DNA of 52,996 nt, from positions 1-52,996 of the forward strand of contig NZ_QHJY01000137.1 of assembly GCF_003185805.1 (NCBI RefSeq), read 5' to 3'. The stretch comes from Caulobacter sp. D5. GTDB lineage: Bacteria > Pseudomonadota > Alphaproteobacteria > Caulobacterales > Caulobacteraceae. The notes beneath the pieces were generated by a model. The model worked only from the letters and a program-made list of their open reading frames with translations, searched no databases and had not been told where the DNA came from. A program made the translations under genes and the position numbers. Shown in pieces: positions 50,664 to 52,996 of this stretch (positions are counted from its first letter, which is position 1; the number at the start of each line of letters is the position of its first letter).

Positions 50664-51633
50664 CCTCTGGCGGGCGCGCCTCGTCGCCCTGACCGGCCTG
50701 CTGGTCGCCGCCTTCGTCTGGTTCGGCGCGCCGTCCTCGGCTAACGCCGCCGCCAGTTGCACGGCCTCGGTCACCAGCGTCAATCTGGGCTCGACCCTCA
50801 GCCCGCTGACGGCGGGGACGGTGGACGCCACGGCCAACCTGAACTTCAGCTGCACGGGCCTGGGCTCGCTGCTCTCCTACACCCTGTGCCCCAATCTCGA
50901 CGCGGGCTCGGGCGGCTCGAACGGCTCGGGCGGGCGCTATCTGGTCGGGCCCGGCGGGGCGACCGTGGCGTTCCAGGTCTATCAGGACGCCGGCCGCACC
51001 CAGCCCTGGGGATCCTCGTCCCTGCTGGTGTTCGGCACGGTGCCGACCATCACCGCCAGTCCTGGCACAGGCACCTCGATCAACGTCAACCAGACCGTCT
51101 ATCTGCGGCTGACGACCACGACCACGACCGTTCCCGGCGCCTATTCGACCAGCTTTTCTGGGCAGAACTTCTTCTGGGGCCTGAACCTGCTGAGCTGCGC
51201 GGGGGTGACGATCGGCTATGCGGTCGTGCCGGCGACCTTCACCTACAGCGCCACCCTGATCCCCGACTGCACGATCTCGACCGGCAATCTCGGCTTCGGA
51301 AACGCCGGCGTGCTCAGCGCCGTCAAGGACGCCCAGAGCGCCATGTCGGTGACCTGCACCAAGGACACCCCGTACGCCATCGGGCTGGACAACGGCCAGC
51401 AGGGAACTTCGGCCACGGCGCGGCGGATGAAGGCGGGAACCGAGTACGTCACCTACGGCATCTATCAGGACGCGGCGCGCACCTCGCCCTGGGGATCGAC
51501 GGCCGGCCAGACAGCGGGGGGCACCGGCACGGGCGGCGCCCAGCCGCTGACGCTCTATGGCCGCGTGCCGGCCCAGACCACGCCGGCGCCCGCGACCTAT
51601 GGCGACCAGGTGGTGGCGACGGTCACCTACTGA
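50638..51633 (+). CDS. Two-domain pilus tip protein (CsuE-like, two SCPU domains)
   Basis: Secreted protein of 331 residues. Signal sequence ends near ANAAAS. Two SCPU domains follow: the first about 40-190 (CTASVTSVNLGSTLSPLTAG, VYQDAGRTQPWGSSS), the second about 200-331 (CTISTGNLGFGNAGVLSAVK, GIYQDAARTSPWGSTAGQTA), each with its own cysteines. In Csu pili the last gene encodes CsuE, a two-domain tip adhesin, so this gene fits that role by order and architecture (inference). Its start overlaps the usher gene by 26 bases; its stop overlaps the end of the convergent phosphatase gene by 11 bases. Confidence 0.88.
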   Translation: MWSTPSVVSLWRARLVALTGLLVAAFVWFGAPSSANAAASCTASVTSVNLGSTLSPLTAGTVDATANLNFSCTGLGSLLSYTLCPNLDAGSGGSNGSGGRYLVGPGGATVAFQVYQDAGRTQPWGSSSLLVFGTVPTITASPGTGTSINVNQTVYLRLTTTTTTVPGAYSTSFSGQNFFWGLNLLSCAGVTIGYAVVPATFTYSATLIPDCTISTGNLGFGNAGVLSAVKDAQSAMSVTCTKDTPYAIGLDNGQQGTSATARRMKAGTEYVTYGIYQDAARTSPWGSTAGQTAGGTGTGGAQPLTLYGRVPAQTTPAPATYGDQVVATVTY

Positions 51634-52141
51634 TCAGGCTCTCAGCCAGATCCCACGCGAAAGCCTCGCCCTCGAAGCAGTCCGCGCCCCGCCCGATGGC
51701 CTCGATCGCCGCCGACATCCGCCCGTCACGATCCAGCGCCGCATCGGCCAGGGCGACCATCAGCCGATTGGGCGTGGCTGACGGCGACAGGCGCCGCAGG
51801 GTCTTGGCCAGCTCAGCCTCGTCGCGGTCCGGGCGTCGGGCGCAGGCCAGGATGAATGCGGCGGCCGTCGATCGGCTGACGCCGGCGTAGCAATGCAGCA
51901 GCAGCGGCCGCTCGCCGGTCCAGCCCTCGGCGAAGGCCAGCAGGGCGGCGATGGTGTCCGCGCTGGGCGCGATCAGGTCGGCCCGCGGCTCGGCGATGTC
52001 GTGAAACGCCAGATGCAGCCGCTCCACGTCCTCGACCGGCGGCGGCTCGGCGGCGGGCGACAACAGGCTGACGAGGTGCGAGGGACGATGCGCCGCCAGA
52101 TGCTCGTCCAGCCGGCTGAGCGGGCAGACGGCCAGGATCAC
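51623..52141 (-). CDS. Tyrosine/dual-specificity phosphatase-like protein coupled to cobS
   Basis: Small phosphatase of 172 residues. The P-loop LLHCYAGVSRSTAAA (Cys84 and Arg90 of HCxxGxSR) is the cysteine-phosphatase signature. The N-terminal LAVCPLSRLDEHLAAHRPSH and the FHDIAEP segment fit the predicted tyrosine phosphatase group COG5350. Start is GTG 52141, which overlaps the cobS stop (GTGA), so it is translated with cobS. In this pathway a phosphatase is needed after CobS or CobT (alpha-ribazole or adenosylcobalamin 5'-phosphate), which suggests a role here (inference). A protein phosphatase role unrelated to cobalamin remains possible. Confidence 0.82.
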   Translation of the reverse strand: MILAVCPLSRLDEHLAAHRPSHLVSLLSPAAEPPPVEDVERLHLAFHDIAEPRADLIAPSADTIAALLAFAEGWTGERPLLLHCYAGVSRSTAAAFILACARRPDRDEAELAKTLRRLSPSATPNRLMVALADAALDRDGRMSAAIEAIGRGADCFEGEAFAWDLAESLISR

Positions 52142-52896
52142 GCCAGCACCGCCGCCAGGCCCAGCAGCGCGCCCAGCTCGGCGACCTGCTCGATCCCGCC
52201 CAGCACGTCGCCGACATAGCCGCCGATCAGCCGCCGGGAGAGCAGGGCCAGGGCGATGGCAAGGACGGCCGCCAGCGCCAGGCCAGCCAGGGCGGCGAGG
52301 GGCGGGACCAGCAGCAGCGGCCACAGGCCCAGCGCGGCGGCGGCCAGCACCTCCACCGGCTTCACCCCGTCCGGTGCGGGCTTGTACTTGGCGTCGGCGC
52401 GGTCGCTGACGTGGGGCAGGGCGGCCATGGCGACGACGGCGGCGACGCGTCCAACGCCGTGGGCGGCCAGCAGGGCCAGGGCGGCGTTCAGGGGCGTCAG
52501 CGTCGCCAGGGTCGCGGCCTTGGCGCCCAGCACCACGACCAGGGCCAGGACGCCGTAGGTCCCGACCCGGCTGTCCTTCATGATCTCCAGCCGCCGCTCG
52601 CGGGTCTGGCCGCCGCCCAGGCCGTCGGCGGTGTCGGCCAGGCCGTCTTCGTGGAAACCGCCGGTCAGCAGGAAGCCGGCGCCCAGGGCCAGGATCGCCG
52701 GAACCCAGCCGCTCCAGACCTGGCTGGCGCCCAGCAGCACCAGCGCGCAGATCCCGCCGACCAGCAGCCCGACCAGCGGAAAGTAGCGGGCCGAGCGGGT
52801 GATCCAGTCGGGCTCGAACCCGCGCAGGGGCGGGGTGGGCAGGCGGGTCAGGAACTGCACCGCGCAGAGCAGAAGCTGGACCTGCCGGCCGATCAT
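52138..52896 (-). CDS. cobS: Adenosylcobinamide-GDP ribazoletransferase (cobalamin-5'-phosphate synthase)
   Basis: Membrane enzyme of 252 residues that joins adenosylcobinamide-GDP with alpha-ribazole (or its phosphate) to give adenosylcobalamin. Seen: N-terminal LLLCAVQFLTRLPTP, the conserved acidic GGFHEDGLADTADGLGGG (metal and substrate site), ERRLEIMKDSRVGTYGVLAL, and several membrane segments, ending with RLIGGYVGDVLGGIEQVAEL. The start overlaps the cobT stop and its stop overlaps the phosphatase start (both 4-base overlaps), so the three genes form one operon reading leftward. Confidence 0.96.
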   Translation of the reverse strand: MIGRQVQLLLCAVQFLTRLPTPPLRGFEPDWITRSARYFPLVGLLVGGICALVLLGASQVWSGWVPAILALGAGFLLTGGFHEDGLADTADGLGGGQTRERRLEIMKDSRVGTYGVLALVVVLGAKAATLATLTPLNAALALLAAHGVGRVAAVVAMAALPHVSDRADAKYKPAPDGVKPVEVLAAAALGLWPLLLVPPLAALAGLALAAVLAIALALLSRRLIGGYVGDVLGGIEQVAELGALLGLAAVLA

Positions 52897-52996
52897 CCCA
52901 GCACGTCGGCGAGGTCGGCGACCTCGTTCAGCAGGTTGGCGGCCGCCGCCAGCAGGGGCGCAGCCAGCGCCGCGCCGGTGCCTTCGCCCAGCCGCA
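52893..52996 (-). CDS. cobT: Nicotinate-nucleotide-dimethylbenzimidazole phosphoribosyltransferase, C-terminal end (partial)
   Basis: Only the last 34 residues are in the window; the gene continues past base 52996. The C-terminus reads RLGEGTGAALAAPLLAAAAN followed by LLNEVADLADVLG, which matches the CobT end (LGEGTGAALAxPLL). CobT makes alpha-ribazole phosphate for the lower ligand of cobalamin. The TGA overlaps the cobS ATG (ATGA). Confidence 0.88.
   Translation of the reverse strand, partial: RLGEGTGAALAAPLLAAAANLLNEVADLADVLG

Noticed and set aside
48276..50855. Open frame of 859 residues on the minus strand
   Set aside because: It is opposite to the usher gene and runs into the tip gene. 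The composition is biased (Ala, Gly, Arg, His, Val) with no motifs.

Overview
The window is very GC-rich, packed with genes, and carries four TonB-dependent receptors (one cut by the window edge), an ECF sigma/FecR pair and many start/stop (ATGA, GTGA) overlaps. Together with the gph-glmU-rpiA-gor block and receptor N-termini of the Caulobacter type, this points to a chromosomal segment of an alphaproteobacterium in or near Caulobacter. The species call is inference from protein character only. No phage, insertion sequence, plasmid or CRISPR features were seen.

Region 1 (1-13.2 kb) is a nutrient-uptake and surface-signalling region. It holds the start of a TonB receptor with an AraC regulator upstream, a FecI-type sigma factor coupled to a FecR anti-sigma factor, and a convergent run of a TPP-dependent enzyme, a TonB receptor with an N-terminal signalling (STN) domain, an exported hydrolase and an exported cupin. 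An EntS-like MFS exporter and a Tat-exported TolB-like beta-propeller follow.

Region 2 (13.5-33.4 kb) looks like an aromatic-acid catabolic island. At its centre is a LysR-type regulator with two tandem HTH domains. To its left on the minus strand are a dienelactone-hydrolase-like protein, a 7-bladed lactonase and an aldo/keto reductase. To its right on the plus strand are a 4,5-dihydroxyphthalate-decarboxylase-like protein, a LigJ-like 4-oxalomesaconate hydratase, a second amidohydrolase, an MFS acid transporter, a LigB-family extradiol dioxygenase, an HpcH/HpaI aldolase, a TPP enzyme and a second decarboxylase-like protein. TonB receptors flank both ends. The genes fit a meta-cleavage route of the protocatechuate/gallate/3-O-methylgallate type ending in pyruvate and oxaloacetate, but several steps are unassigned. 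Hairpins separate the units, and two inverted copies of a 113-bp structured repeat lie in the island.

Region 3 (33.6-46.5 kb) is core metabolism: tRNA-Val, gph, glmU-rpiA, glutathione reductase with an overlapping O-antigen-ligase-like gene, class II DAHP synthase, a fatty acyl-CoA synthetase, an esterase, panD, a lipoprotein, a SIMPL-domain protein, a CAU-anticodon tRNA that looks like tRNA-Ile2, and two small proteins.

Region 4 (47-53 kb) has a compact Csu-type chaperone-usher pilus operon (shaft subunit, chaperone, usher, two-domain tip protein). It is convergent with the end of a cobalamin nucleotide-loop operon (cobT partial, cobS, and a coupled tyrosine-phosphatase-like gene).
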